Position numbers and translations under genes: made by a program. A stretch of DNA of 64,000 bases from Streptomyces piniterrae (GTDB lineage: Bacteria; Actinomycetota; Actinomycetes; Streptomycetales; Streptomycetaceae). The stretch covers positions 372,001-436,000 of the forward strand of contig NZ_SUMB01000005.1 in NCBI RefSeq assembly GCF_005048155.1, given 5' to 3'. Each line of letters opens with the position of its first letter. Position 1 is the stretch's first letter. Of this stretch, positions 33,459-43,877 are shown piece by piece. The notes beneath the pieces are model-generated. The model searched no databases and had not been told where the DNA came from. It saw only the letters and a list, made by a program, of their open reading frames with translations.

Positions 33459-33902
33459 CTACGGGAGGCACGCCGCGAGCCGCGTCAGCCGGCCGCGGGC
33501 CAGCCGGCGCAGCTCCTCCGAGGTGGCCGCCCGCTCCTCGTCCGGCGCGTTGGCCAGCCGGGCGCGGATCTCGGAGAGCACATGGTCCAGCAGCTCGCCC
33601 TCGGGGCAGTCGTCGAGGCAGATCACGAAGACATGGCGGAAGCGCCGCTCGTACTCGGCGTGGGCGGCGCGCAGCGCGGTGTGCGCCGCGAGGGTGCCGA
33701 GGGTGCCGGGGCCGGGCAGCCCGGCGAGCGGGGGCGGTGCGACGGACTCCCGGGCGAGGGCCTCGTCCAGTTCGGCCGGCAGGAGGTCGTAGCAGGCCTC
33801 GTCGGAGGCGGCGAGCAGCGACTCCAGATCGGGGTACGGGCGGTGCGCGGCGATGCGCTCGGCCCAGCGGACGCTGCCGCAGCAGCTCAGCAGTGCGGCC
33901 AC
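33459..33902 (-). CDS. OHCU decarboxylase-like protein, start unclear
   Basis: The frame encodes a protein resembling 2-oxo-4-hydroxy-4-carboxy-5-ureidoimidazoline decarboxylase (last step of urate to allantoin): WAERIAAHRPYPDLESLLAA, then SDEACYDLLPAELDEALA, AHAEYERRFRHVFVICLDDC and EELRRLARGRLTRLA. The classic HPRIG motif is not visible, so this is a divergent member. A conserved N-terminal stretch (VGLERFNALAPDDT) lies upstream of the GTG at 33902 in the same frame, but no ATG, GTG or TTG precedes it before the frame becomes unlikely. Either the gene uses GTG 33902, or a small frame error separates it from the overlapping GTG at 33999. No other ureide gene is nearby. Confidence 0.6.
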   Translation of the reverse strand: MAALLSCCGSVRWAERIAAHRPYPDLESLLAASDEACYDLLPAELDEALARESVAPPPLAGLPGPGTLGTLAAHTALRAAHAEYERRFRHVFVICLDDCPEGELLDHVLSEIRARLANAPDEERAATSEELRRLARGRLTRLAACLP

Positions 33903-34501
33903 CGTGTCGTCCGGCGCGAGGGCGTTGAAGCGTTCGAGCCCGACACAGCCGGGATATCCCTGTGACGGAACGATCCGGCTCGGTGAAGGTATGCCGCACC
34001 GCGGCGAATGCGTCGGGTGCAGCGTCGTCGGCCGGGCGGCCGGGTTGTCGCCGGACAGCGTGGGCTCCTCGGACGGATGCGGAGTGAATACGACGGACGG
34101 GAACGGAGATGACGGAGTCGAAGGGAGCGAATGGGTCTTTTCGGTGGGTGCGGGCGGGTCGGCGGGTGCGGGACGAGCCGCTGACGGAAGCTGGACGGAA
34201 ACGGATGAAAGCTAACGGAAGCGGATGAGAGCTGGCGAGACCGGATGGACGTCGGACGCTGCGAACCGGAGGCGGGTGCGGGTGCGGCGGCGGTGGCGCC
34301 TACGAGGCGGCACCCCGGCGGAACACCGGCGATCCGGGAGCCCTGGAAGGGGGTGCGGACCGAGGCCACGCTAACGACGCTTGTCGACCGTTGTCCGACG
34401 GATGCGCGAATTTCACCCGAATGAGAGAGCTTTCGCGCGCCTGATGGACGACGCGCTCCGCGCAGCCGGCAATGCCTTCGCCCAGAAAAGTGAGGTTGCA
34501 G
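33903..34501. other. intergenic region without a clear gene
   Basis: About 600 bp lie between two divergent genes. The left part holds the unresolved 5' end of the OHCU-like gene and a perfect palindrome CCGGGATATCCCGG around 33950. At 34176-34235 GGA-rich direct repeats occur (ACGGAAGC, ACGGAAACGGATGAAAGC and ACGGAAGCGGATGAGAGC). The last 100 bp, less GC-rich, probably contain the hexosaminidase promoter. Long open frames on the minus strand here have shadow-like composition. Confidence 0.5.
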
Positions 34502-36178
34502 ATGTCGTATCCGAAGGGCCCGGCGAATCCGAAGGGCCCGGCGAGCTGGGCCGCGCTGCTGGCCGCGGCGCTGGCCATCGTGCCGGTGCTCACCGGCTGT
34601 TCGGGCGCCGCGGACACCCGGCCCCCCGGCAGCACCGGCGCCTCGGCCACCCCGGCCACCGCCGCCACCCCCACCTGGGCCCCGGTCACCGGACCGCCCC
34701 GCACCGTCCCGGCCGTACGCGCCTTCCGCCCGGCCGACGGGCGCGGCTGGCGCCCCTCCGAGGGAGCCCGCGTGGTGGTCCCGGCGGGCGCCAGGAGCAC
34801 CGTCGCCGACGAGGCCCGGCTGCTGGCCAAGGACCTGGGCGGGCTGCCCGTCGTATGGGGCAAGAAGGCCGTACGGCCCGGCGATGTCGAGGTGAAGCTG
34901 ACGGGCGGGGCCGCGGCGGGACGGCCGGACAACGCCCCCGCCCGCAGCACCGCCGACGAGTCCTACACCCTCACCGCCCGCAACACCCGCCTCACCCTCA
35001 CCGCGCCCACCGACGCCGGCGTCTTCTACGGCACCCGCACCGTCAAGCAGGCCGTACGCGCCGCCGGCGGGCTCCCCGAGGGCACCATCCAGGACCGGCC
35101 GGACCGCCCCCGCCGCGGCATGCTGCTGGACAACGCCCGCAAGCCCTTCAGCGCGGCCTGGATCGAGGCCCGCATTCGGGAACTCGGCGACCTCAAGCTC
35201 AACCAGCTCCAGCTGCACTTCTCCGACGACCAGGGCTTCCGCATCCAGAGCGACACCCACCCCGAGATCGTCTCCGAGGACCACCTGACCAAGAACCAGG
35301 TCCGCCATCTGGTGAACCTGGCCCGCAGCCGGCATATCTCCGTCATCCCGGAGATCGACTCGCCGGGCCACCTGGGCGCCGTCCTGGAGCACTACCCCGA
35401 CCTCCAGCTGCGCACCGCGCAGGGCAGCACGGTGCGCGGCGCGATCGACATCTCCAAGCCGAAGGCCGGCGAACTCGTCGACTCGCTGCTGCGCGAGTAC
35501 GCGGCGCTGTTCACCAACCCCAAGGGCACCGCCGCGTACTGGCACCTGGGCGGCGACGAGTACCAGGCGCTGATGTCCAGCGACCCGGAGACGAAGTACC
35601 CGCAGCTCGCACAGGCCGCGCGGGAGAAGTACGGGCCGGGCGGCAGCATCGAGGACCTGGCGACCGGCTGGCTCAACGACCGGGAGAAGACCGTACGGGC
35701 GGCCGGCAAGAACCGTATCGAGGCCTGGAACGACGGATTCTTCGCCGACGGCGAGGTGCAGGCCGACAAGGACCGGATCGCCGACTACTGGACCGGCAAG
35801 GAGACCGGCGCGCGCGACCCGGCGGCGTATCTGCGCGAGGGCCGCCAGGTGATGAACTTCAACGACGAGTACCTCTACTACGTCCTCGGCGAGCCCAACC
35901 AGTTCACCTATCCGACCGGGCAGCGGATCTACCGCAGCTGGACCCCGCGGGTGCTGCGCGGCACCGAGCCGGTGTCGGTCCCCCAGGGGCAGACCGGCCC
36001 GGACCGGATTCCGGGGGCGCGGTTCGCGATCTGGTGCGATCTGGCCGATTCCCAGACACCGCAGCAGATCGCGGCCGGGATCCGGCTGCCGCTCGCGGCG
36101 CTGGCGCAGAAGACCTGGGACCCGCGGCAGCCGGCGATGTCCTGGGCGGACTTCAAGGCGCTGGCCAACCGGGTGTGA
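34502..36178 (+). CDS. secreted beta-N-acetylhexosaminidase (GH20) lipoprotein
   Basis: The 558-residue protein has a lipoprotein signal ending in VLTGC, a GH20b-type N-terminal domain (VVVPAGARSTVADEARLLAK) and a GH20 TIM barrel from about residue 190 (RPRRGMLLDNARKPFSAAWI, then LQLHFSDDQGFRI, IPEIDSPGHLGAVL and WHLGGDEYQAL with the catalytic Asp-Glu pair). It releases terminal GlcNAc/GalNAc from chitin or glycans outside the cell. ATG 34502 is preferred because GTGAGG lies just upstream; a start at 34472 is also in frame. Streptomyces chitin genes are often under DasR control, but I see no convincing dre site here. Confidence 0.9.
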   Translation: MSYPKGPANPKGPASWAALLAAALAIVPVLTGCSGAADTRPPGSTGASATPATAATPTWAPVTGPPRTVPAVRAFRPADGRGWRPSEGARVVVPAGARSTVADEARLLAKDLGGLPVVWGKKAVRPGDVEVKLTGGAAAGRPDNAPARSTADESYTLTARNTRLTLTAPTDAGVFYGTRTVKQAVRAAGGLPEGTIQDRPDRPRRGMLLDNARKPFSAAWIEARIRELGDLKLNQLQLHFSDDQGFRIQSDTHPEIVSEDHLTKNQVRHLVNLARSRHISVIPEIDSPGHLGAVLEHYPDLQLRTAQGSTVRGAIDISKPKAGELVDSLLREYAALFTNPKGTAAYWHLGGDEYQALMSSDPETKYPQLAQAAREKYGPGGSIEDLATGWLNDREKTVRAAGKNRIEAWNDGFFADGEVQADKDRIADYWTGKETGARDPAAYLREGRQVMNFNDEYLYYVLGEPNQFTYPTGQRIYRSWTPRVLRGTEPVSVPQGQTGPDRIPGARFAIWCDLADSQTPQQIAAGIRLPLAALAQKTWDPRQPAMSWADFKALANRV

Positions 36179-36806
36179 AGAAGGACGCATCGTAGGCGTC
36201 GTGCGCGGACTCTCCCGGAGAGTCGCGGCGAACGAGGACGGCCGGGGCCCCACCCGATACGGGGTGCCCTTGTCCACGACGGCAGGTGGTGAATTCGGCA
36301 TCAGGCTCCGTGGCGGCCTGAGCCCACGAGGACGGCCGGGGCCGCCACCCCCCACAGGAGAGGCCCCGGCCGTCGTTCGCGTGAGGGCCGTCAGGGCCCT
36401 CTATTGGGTACAGCGCCGGACGCCCCGAAAGCGTCACACGGGGTGTGGGGCGGCGCACGGCTAGTGGTCTGGACGCGGGCCGGGCAAGGCCCGTAACGTG
36501 CGGTTTCGCGCCGGAAGGCGCGTCGGCAGAGCCGGTGCAACGAGGCGGAAAAGGGCAACTTGTTCCGGTATGTCGGTTGGCTGGTACCGGGGCATCGGAC
36601 GGCGCCTTGATCGCTCCGCGCGAGGGCCCGGATTCGGAGAGTGCGATCACACGGGTTACCGTCAGCAGGAACACGTCGGGTTACCGGGGGTTGCCCGACG
36701 CGTCGTGGTGCCCAGCGGCGCGGCGACGGTCAAAAGAGCAGCTGAGCGAAGCAATAAAGCAGCAAGGACCAAGCGGCGGACTTTCCGCGTGCGACAGGAT
36801 GGACCC
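36179..36806. other. intergenic region with direct repeats and hairpins
   Basis: About 630 bp without a convincing gene separate the hexosaminidase from the ECF sigma gene. The direct repeat ACGAGGACGGCCGGGGCC lies at 36232-36249 and 36326-36343, and both copies can pair with the same 3' arm at 36362-36374 (see the terminator entry). The second half (36400-36800) is less structured and probably includes the sigma-gene promoter. Open frames read through the region, but their Arg-rich composition suggests non-coding sequence. Confidence 0.55.
36331..36374 (+). terminator. long hairpin terminator, with alternative 5' arm
   Basis: A perfect 13-bp stem, GACGGCCGGGGCC (36331-36343) with GGCCCCGGCCGTC (36362-36374), and an 18-nt loop make a strong terminator 150 bp after the hexosaminidase. 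An identical 5' arm also lies at 36237-36249, so the RNA could form two mutually exclusive stems. No T-run follows. Confidence 0.7.
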
Positions 36807-37625
36807 GTGCGAGGGGACGACATTCAGCCGGACGACCGTCGGCTGACGGTGGCCGTGCAGGCGGCACAGGACGGCGACGAGGCGGCATTCCGTACCGTCT
36901 ACCGCGCCGTGCATCCCCGACTTCTCGGATATGTACGGACCTTGGTGGGCGAACCGGACGCCGAAGATGTCGCGTCCGAAGCCTGGCTGCAGATCACCCG
37001 CGACCTCGCCCGCTTCAGCGGCGACGCCGACCGCTTCCGCGGCTGGGCCGCCCGCATCGCCCGCAACCGCGCCCTCGACCACATCCGGATGCGCGGCCGC
37101 CGCCCCGTCATCGGCGGCGACGAGAGTGAACTCGCCGACACCCCCAGCACCTCCGACACCCTCGGCGAGGCGATGGAGGCCCTCGGCACCGGCCGCACCT
37201 TCCGCCTCATAGCCAGACTCCCGCAGGACCAGGCCGAGGCCGTGGTCCTACGGGTGGTCGTCGGACTCGACGCCAAGAGCGCCGCGCAAGTACTCGGCAA
37301 ACGACCCGGCGCGGTACGCACCTCCGCCCATCGCGGACTGCGACGGCTCGCCGAACTCATCGGCGACGATCCCGGCATCGGCCTCGGGCACCGAACCGCC
37401 ACCGACGACGATGACGACGGCGGCACCGGCCCGGGCGCGGAAGGCGCCGAAGGCGCGCAACAAAGCGGAAACACCCCCGCCGACCAGCCCGAAGAGGGCG
37501 TCCGCAAGGGTGGTGGAACCATAGACGGAGTGCCCGCACAGGGCAGGAAACGCCGCGACGGCGTGGCGGAATCGTACTCACCGGGTGTGACGGAAACGGC
37601 CGCACGAACGCAGAAGGACATGTGA
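36807..37625 (+). CDS. ECF-family RNA polymerase sigma factor with long acidic tail
   Basis: The product is about 272 residues from GTG 36807. Region 2 is seen in AVHPRLLGYVRTLVGEPDAE, DVASEAWLQITRDLARFSGD and FRGWAARIARNRALDHIRMR; region 4 in RLPQDQAEAVVLRVVVGLDA and KSAAQVLGKRPGAVRTSAHR. After residue about 190 the protein continues for about 80 residues of Asp/Gly/Glu-rich disordered sequence, unusual for ECF factors. Its stop overlaps the start of the next gene (TGATG), which encodes a probable anti-sigma factor. The GTG follows AGGATGGA; an in-frame GTG at 36789 is an alternative. The stimulus is unknown. Confidence 0.88.
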   Translation: MRGDDIQPDDRRLTVAVQAAQDGDEAAFRTVYRAVHPRLLGYVRTLVGEPDAEDVASEAWLQITRDLARFSGDADRFRGWAARIARNRALDHIRMRGRRPVIGGDESELADTPSTSDTLGEAMEALGTGRTFRLIARLPQDQAEAVVLRVVVGLDAKSAAQVLGKRPGAVRTSAHRGLRRLAELIGDDPGIGLGHRTATDDDDDGGTGPGAEGAEGAQQSGNTPADQPEEGVRKGGGTIDGVPAQGRKRRDGVAESYSPGVTETAARTQKDM

Positions 37626-38722
37626 TGGCCGACGACCCGTACAACTGGCTCGACAAGGACGCTGCGGAGCGAATGCTGCGCGGCGACCCGGTCGGCCCCC
37701 GGGACGGCGTCGGCGCCCGCGAACTCGAACAGCTCCTGGAAGCCGCCAAAGCCGTAGGCGCGGCGATCCCGGAAGCCACCGAGCTCCCCGGCGAAGACGC
37801 CGCTCTGGCCGCCTTCCGCAGCGCCCGCCACGGCACCGGCGCCCGGACGGGCAACCGCGCCACCGGCGACCGCGCCACCGGCGACCGCGTCACCGCCGTG
37901 AGCACCACCCGCTCCGGCGGCCTCGCCGAACGCACCCGCCTCGCCCGCCCCTTTCGACGCGGCTTCGCGGTCGCGCTGACGGTCTGCGCCATCGGCGGCG
38001 TCGCCGTCGCCGCCGGCACCGGCATGCTGCCCCCCTTCGAGGGCGGCGACGCCGACCCCGAACCCGCCTCCAGCGTCTCCGCCGCCGAAACACCCGGCAT
38101 CCTCGAAAGCCGGCAGCCGGACGGAGGAAGCGGCGGCACAGCCACCCACACCCCCGACGCGACGCACGGGCACGGCTCGACCGACCCCAGCGGCACCGGC
38201 ACACCCGGCAACGGACACGGCCCCGGCGGCAGCCAGAAACCCGGCGACGCCACCCCCGGCGGCGGCCCCGGTGACAACGCTGCCGTCGGCGGCTCCGGCG
38301 ACGACGGCAAGCCCCGCCCCGGCGACGCCGACCAGAAGAAGCTGATACTGCAGCTGTGCCACGACTACCAGTCCGGCAAGCGCGACACCATGGACCGCGA
38401 GGCACTGCGCCGCCTGGAGCGCGCCGCCGGCGGCCCCGACAAGATCCGCTCCTTCTGCCGTAAATACCTGGCCTCCAACCAGAACGGCGGCTCCGGCGGC
38501 GACGACGGCTACAGCGGCGGCTCCAGCGGCTCGGGCGGATCCGGACACGGCGGTAGCGGCGGCGGCAAAGGCGGCGGACAAGGCGGTGGCGACGGAGACG
38601 ACGACTCCGACCCGGCCGCCTCCACCACCTCCGGCGCATCCACCCCCGCGTCCGCCCCCACCGTGACCCCCTCCGCCTCCCCCAGCGCCACTTCGAGCCC
38701 GGCCCCAACCAGCCAGGTGTGA
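37625..38722 (+). CDS. probable anti-sigma factor, single-pass membrane protein
   Basis: The 365-residue protein, translationally coupled to the sigma gene, has a cytoplasmic N-terminus of about 115 residues (WLDKDAAERMLRGDPVGPRD, then ARELEQLLEAAKAVGAAIPE), one membrane helix (FAVALTVCAIGGVAVAAGTG), and a long extracytoplasmic part rich in Gly, Ser, Asp and Pro. Inside it lies one ordered segment (QKKLILQLCHDYQSGKRDTM, then EALRRLERAAGGPDKIRSFC) with two Cys residues that may form a sensing element. No ZAS His-x-x-x-Cys-x-x-Cys motif is present. The anti-sigma role is inferred from position and topology. Confidence 0.7.
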   Translation: MADDPYNWLDKDAAERMLRGDPVGPRDGVGARELEQLLEAAKAVGAAIPEATELPGEDAALAAFRSARHGTGARTGNRATGDRATGDRVTAVSTTRSGGLAERTRLARPFRRGFAVALTVCAIGGVAVAAGTGMLPPFEGGDADPEPASSVSAAETPGILESRQPDGGSGGTATHTPDATHGHGSTDPSGTGTPGNGHGPGGSQKPGDATPGGGPGDNAAVGGSGDDGKPRPGDADQKKLILQLCHDYQSGKRDTMDREALRRLERAAGGPDKIRSFCRKYLASNQNGGSGGDDGYSGGSSGSGGSGHGGSGGGKGGGQGGGDGDDDSDPAASTTSGASTPASAPTVTPSASPSATSSPAPTSQV

Positions 38723-38980
38723 CGTTTTTTGAGCCAGTGACGCAGTAGAGATTGAAGCCGACTGGTCATCGGCTGCGCAGGAGCCGGGGTCCCCCCCGTA
38801 CCCACGGCTCCGCGCACTCGGCGCGGGCGGGGCACGTTCCCCCGGCCCTGCCCGCGCCTGTTCTTTACCCCTAATCCGGGGCGCGCTTTCGCGGACGTGG
38901 TTGGCGTTTGTGGGGGTTGCTCAATTATCGCTTCGGTCAGAGACATGGGCGGAGCGGGGGAACAGGAATCGGCTAGGCGG

Positions 38981-39823
38981 CTAGTGGTAGATGACCACTC
39001 GGGTTCCTTGTTTCACGGCCGCGAACAAGGCGGCGATCTTTCCCTCATCTCTCACATTGACGCAGCCGTGTGAGGCGCCCGAATAACCCCGGGCCGCGAA
39101 GTCCTTCGAATAGTGGACCGCCTGACCGCCACTGAAGAACATCGCATACGGCATCGCCGTGTGATAGATCGTCGAGACATGATGCCGGCTCTTGAACGTG
39201 ACGGCGAAAACGCCCTCACGGGTCGGCGTGTACTGAGACCCGAAACGCACATCCATCGCCGACACCACCCTGCCGTTCACCATCCAGGCGAGAGTGTCGC
39301 TCTTCTTGCTTATGCAGACCACCCGACCCCGCATACAGCGCGCATCGGGCGTGTCCAGCGGTCTGCTGGTCGGCGGGTGGAGCTGCATTTCCGACGGTTC
39401 GCGGGTCCGGGAAAGCAGAGCACTCCAGGTCGCCGTCTGCACCGCACCGGTACGGGGCTCGCCCTGCTGCCCCTGGAACGCCCGGACCGCGGCCGCGGTC
39501 ACCGCGGCGTAATAGCCCGTCGGGGAGCGGTCGAAAAGGCCCAGTTGGGCCAGCCGCGCCTGGAGCTCGCGTACCCGCGCGCCGCGGGAACCGTAGGCCA
39601 TGACTGGCTGGGCGGAACGAGGCGGACGGGCGCGTTTCGTGGGGGGAGAGGGACGGGAAGTGGCTCGCGGTGGGGGATGTGCCGCCGGGGCCTGCGCCCC
39701 GGGCTTGCCGCCCGTGGCCCCGGCGCTGGTGACGGTCATCGGGCGGCAGCCGACCGCGGCCGCCAGCACCGCCGCCACCAGCAGCATCGTCCCCGCCACG
39801 GGTCTTCCCTTGCTCCGACGCAT
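38981..39823 (-). CDS. L,D-transpeptidase lipoprotein with peptidoglycan-binding domain
   Basis: The 280-residue protein has a signal peptide ending in AAAVGC (lipobox), a Pro-rich linker, a PG_binding_1 domain (GSRGARVRELQARLAQLGLF, then VTAAAVRAFQGQQG), and a YkuD L,D-transpeptidase domain with the catalytic motif SGASHGCVNVRD. It should make 3-3 cross-links in peptidoglycan or attach proteins outside the membrane. ATG 39823 is chosen because it places the positively charged n-region (MRRSKGRPVAG) directly before the hydrophobic core. It is divergent from the acyl-CoA mutase gene. Confidence 0.9.
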   Translation of the reverse strand: MRRSKGRPVAGTMLLVAAVLAAAVGCRPMTVTSAGATGGKPGAQAPAAHPPPRATSRPSPPTKRARPPRSAQPVMAYGSRGARVRELQARLAQLGLFDRSPTGYYAAVTAAAVRAFQGQQGEPRTGAVQTATWSALLSRTREPSEMQLHPPTSRPLDTPDARCMRGRVVCISKKSDTLAWMVNGRVVSAMDVRFGSQYTPTREGVFAVTFKSRHHVSTIYHTAMPYAMFFSGGQAVHYSKDFAARGYSGASHGCVNVRDEGKIAALFAAVKQGTRVVIYH

Positions 39824-39948
39824 GACCACCCCCGGGATCGCCGGCAACACGGCCACCGTTGAGGATTCCCAATGCTGCGCGGCGACGAACCTGCGGGCAT
39901 CCTGTGAGCAAGGCGTGATACCCGTCACTCAATGGGAGGCGTACACCC

Positions 39949-41547
<1,599 letters not shown>

Positions 41548-41614
41548 GGCCATGCTGGGCACGTCGACCAGAGGTCCGCTCCGAGGACACGTTCTGGCCA
41601 GCGGCTGGACCTCG

Positions 41615-41665
41615 GGGTGTGTTCTGACCAGGGGTGTGTTCTGACGAGAGGTGTGTTCTGACCAG
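41615..41665. repeat. 17-bp tandem repeat array
   Basis: Three perfect or near-perfect units of GGGTGTGTTCTGACCAG follow one another (41615-41631, 41632-41648, 41649-41665), with one mismatch in the second and one in the third; a degenerate fourth unit lies at 41585-41601. The array spans the end of the spacer and the probable 5' end of the next gene. Since 17 is not a multiple of three, changing the copy number would shift the frame of any translation that starts inside it. Confidence 0.85.
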
Positions 41666-42452
41666 CGGCCAGGGCTACGGCCTCTTCCTGCTCGGTGAGG
41701 ACGGCGTCGACGAGGAGGCACTCGCCCGCGGCCTCGCCGAGGCCTTCGGCCGACCCGCCCACGACATCGGCGTCGCGGCCGAGGACTTCGACGTCGATAC
41801 CCGTGACTGGAGCCGGCCCGTGCTGTGCGACTACCACCGGGTCGACGGCGACGCCACCTGGGTCCTCGACCTCTACGCCACCACGGAGATCACCGACCCG
41901 CCCGCCGCCCGCACCATCGGCCGCACCCTCGCCACCGCACTCGGCAGACCCGTCCTCTACGAAGCGTCCGCGCCGATCTTCCGCCCCAGCGCCTACTGGG
42001 TGGCGACCCCGGACGGCCACACCGGCCGCGCCCGCCTGTACGACCCCGGGGACGTCGACGGCCGCGACGGCTTCGTCATCCACGCCGCCGAACTGCCCAT
42101 CCCCCAACTCCCGCACGTCCCGGTCGACTTCATCTACGAAGCCATCGGCGACGAAGCAGGCAACTACTACTACGGCGAGGCCCTCCGCACCCTCGTCGCC
42201 GCACTCCGCAACCACTGCCCCGACTCCACTCTCGACCTACAAGACCCACGCGACGCCGACGCCGACGCCGACTGCGACGACGGAGACAAGGTCCCCGCGC
42301 ACGGCCTCACCCTCCGCTGGACCGTCCCCGCCGAGCGACTCAAGGACTGCGCCGCACAGGCAGGCCGCCACCTCGACGCCGCCCGGCCGCTTCCCCATCC
42401 CCTCAACCTCGCCCTACGCGCCGCCGCCCGGGAGCCGGACGAGGAGCCTTGA
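41634..42452 (+). CDS. hypothetical protein of unknown function
   Basis: The product is up to 272 residues from the GTG at 41634, which lies inside the 17-bp repeat array; the conserved-looking part starts at GQGYGLFLLGEDGVDEEALA. It is acidic, with recognisable segments (PVLYEASAPIFRPSAYWVAT, HVPVDFIYEAIGDEAGNYYY) and a poly-Asp/Ala stretch (DADADADCDDGD). I know similar uncharacterised proteins in Streptomyces but no function. There is no signal peptide. The exact start is unclear because of the repeats. Confidence 0.68.
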   Translation: MCSDERCVLTSGQGYGLFLLGEDGVDEEALARGLAEAFGRPAHDIGVAAEDFDVDTRDWSRPVLCDYHRVDGDATWVLDLYATTEITDPPAARTIGRTLATALGRPVLYEASAPIFRPSAYWVATPDGHTGRARLYDPGDVDGRDGFVIHAAELPIPQLPHVPVDFIYEAIGDEAGNYYYGEALRTLVAALRNHCPDSTLDLQDPRDADADADCDDGDKVPAHGLTLRWTVPAERLKDCAAQAGRHLDAARPLPHPLNLALRAAAREPDEEP

Positions 42453-42650
42453 GCGCGTAACCCCACCGCAGCGCCCCCGCAAAACGACCCCGGCACCCCC
42501 GGCATACGACGTCCCCCCATAGCGCCCAGCCCGCCGCCCGTCACCGGGTTCCTCCGTGAATGCCCCGGCGTCCACCCCGTGACGGGGGTTAGGCAGCCCA
42601 CAATGATCAAGAGCTCTCAACTGTCAGTCCTCCCAGATAGGTTGTTGTGC

Positions 42651-43877
42651 ATGACGACAGCAGCGACAGCGGAGGATGCCGGGCATGCCCGGTGGACGTT
42701 CCGGCTGCGTGTGTCGTCCACAGCCCGCGCTGCCCTGCTGGGCGAGTGGGACCGGTGCCGGTGGGCGTGGAACGAGTGCTGCGCCAAGTCCAAGGCCGTG
42801 CACCTGCGGAACAAGCACCGGCCCGAAGGTGCGGACAAGCAGACGTGCGGTCCGGCGCAGCTCGACAAGATGCTGACCGAAGCCCGCAAAGCGAACGGAT
42901 GGCTGCGTGCGGGATCCTCTGTTCCGCAGCAGCAGTTGATACGCGACTTCGGGAAATCCCGGGCGAAGGCGCAGAAGGACATCAAGGAACGGTTGCCGAT
43001 GCGGCAACGGGCGGGGATGCCGAAGTACAAGAAGAAGCGCGAAGCCCGGCCGAGCCTTAACTACACCAAGCGCGGCTTCCGCCTCAAAGACGGCCGTCTG
43101 CACCTGGCCGGGGGGATCGTGCTGACCGTCGTGTGGTCGCGGAACTTGCCTGCCGACCCGTCCAGCGTGCGTGTCTATCAGGACTGTGTTGGGCATTGGT
43201 ACTGCTCGTTCGTCGTTCCCGCCGAGGTCCAGCCGCTGCCCGAAACGGGCGCGGTGATCGGCATCGACTGGGGCGTACGCGAGACGGCGACCACCACATC
43301 CGACGCACACGACCTTCCCCACGCCGAGCACGGCCGGAAGGCCGCCCAGAGGCTGGCCCGGTACCAGCGGATGATGGCTCGCCGTAAGCCGAAGGAGGGG
43401 CAGGCCGGGTCGAAGGGCTACCGGGCTGCGAAGCAGCAGACGGCGAAGCTGCACAAGAAGGTAGCCCGGCAACGCCAGGACACCGGCCGCAAGTGGGCGT
43501 CCGTGGTCCGCGATCATGACGCCCTGGCCGTGGAGGACTTCCGCCCGAAGTTCCTCGCGAAGTCCACCATGGCCCGCAAGGCCGCCGATGCGGCGATCAG
43601 CGCCACCAAGACGGCCCTGATCGAGATGGGCCGCAAGCACCGGCGCGACGTCCGCCTGGTGCACCCCGCGCACACCACGATGGACTGTGCGCAGTGCGGA
43701 GCGAGAACCAAGCACGCACTACCTCTCTCAGAACGAACCTACGCCTGCACCGCGTGCGGAGCCGTCTCGCCCAGAGACAAGAACTCCGCCCGCGTGATGC
43801 TGGTCCGGGCTGGTCTCAACCCGGCTAGCGTTGATGGTGGAAGACCAGATCAGGCGCCGCCTGGCCTGGCAGCGTGA
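42651..43877 (+). CDS. tnpB: IS200/IS605-type TnpB RNA-guided nuclease
   Basis: The 408-residue TnpB has the RuvC-like acidic residues in GIDWGVRETATT (Asp), LAVEDFRPK (Glu) and SPRDKNSARVML (Asp), and a zinc ribbon (CAQCGARTKH and CTACGA). No TnpA transposase is next to it, so this is a lone tnpB of the IS607/IS605 group, mobile only with help. TnpB proteins cut DNA guided by an omega-RNA made from the element's right end; a matching hairpin follows directly. The ATG is at 42651, with a GC-normal leader. All catalytic positions look intact, so it could be active. Confidence 0.9.
   Translation: MTTAATAEDAGHARWTFRLRVSSTARAALLGEWDRCRWAWNECCAKSKAVHLRNKHRPEGADKQTCGPAQLDKMLTEARKANGWLRAGSSVPQQQLIRDFGKSRAKAQKDIKERLPMRQRAGMPKYKKKREARPSLNYTKRGFRLKDGRLHLAGGIVLTVVWSRNLPADPSSVRVYQDCVGHWYCSFVVPAEVQPLPETGAVIGIDWGVRETATTTSDAHDLPHAEHGRKAAQRLARYQRMMARRKPKEGQAGSKGYRAAKQQTAKLHKKVARQRQDTGRKWASVVRDHDALAVEDFRPKFLAKSTMARKAADAAISATKTALIEMGRKHRRDVRLVHPAHTTMDCAQCGARTKHALPLSERTYACTACGAVSPRDKNSARVMLVRAGLNPASVDGGRPDQAPPGLAA

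Noticed and set aside
30578..33928. 1116-codon open frame antisense to the sdh operon
   Set aside because: It is a GC-rich shadow of sdhA/sdhD/sdhC; composition is Val/Asp/Gly/Leu-rich without domains, while the opposite strand has complete sdh motifs.
33887..36355. 822-codon minus-strand frame over the hexosaminidase
   Set aside because: Shadow of the GH20 gene; Gly/Val/Arg-rich with no motif.
36394..36800. Possible tRNA or cobalamin riboswitch between the hexosaminidase and sigma genes
   Set aside because: No cloverleaf, T-loop or B12-box consensus could be found; the region shows only scattered short hairpins.
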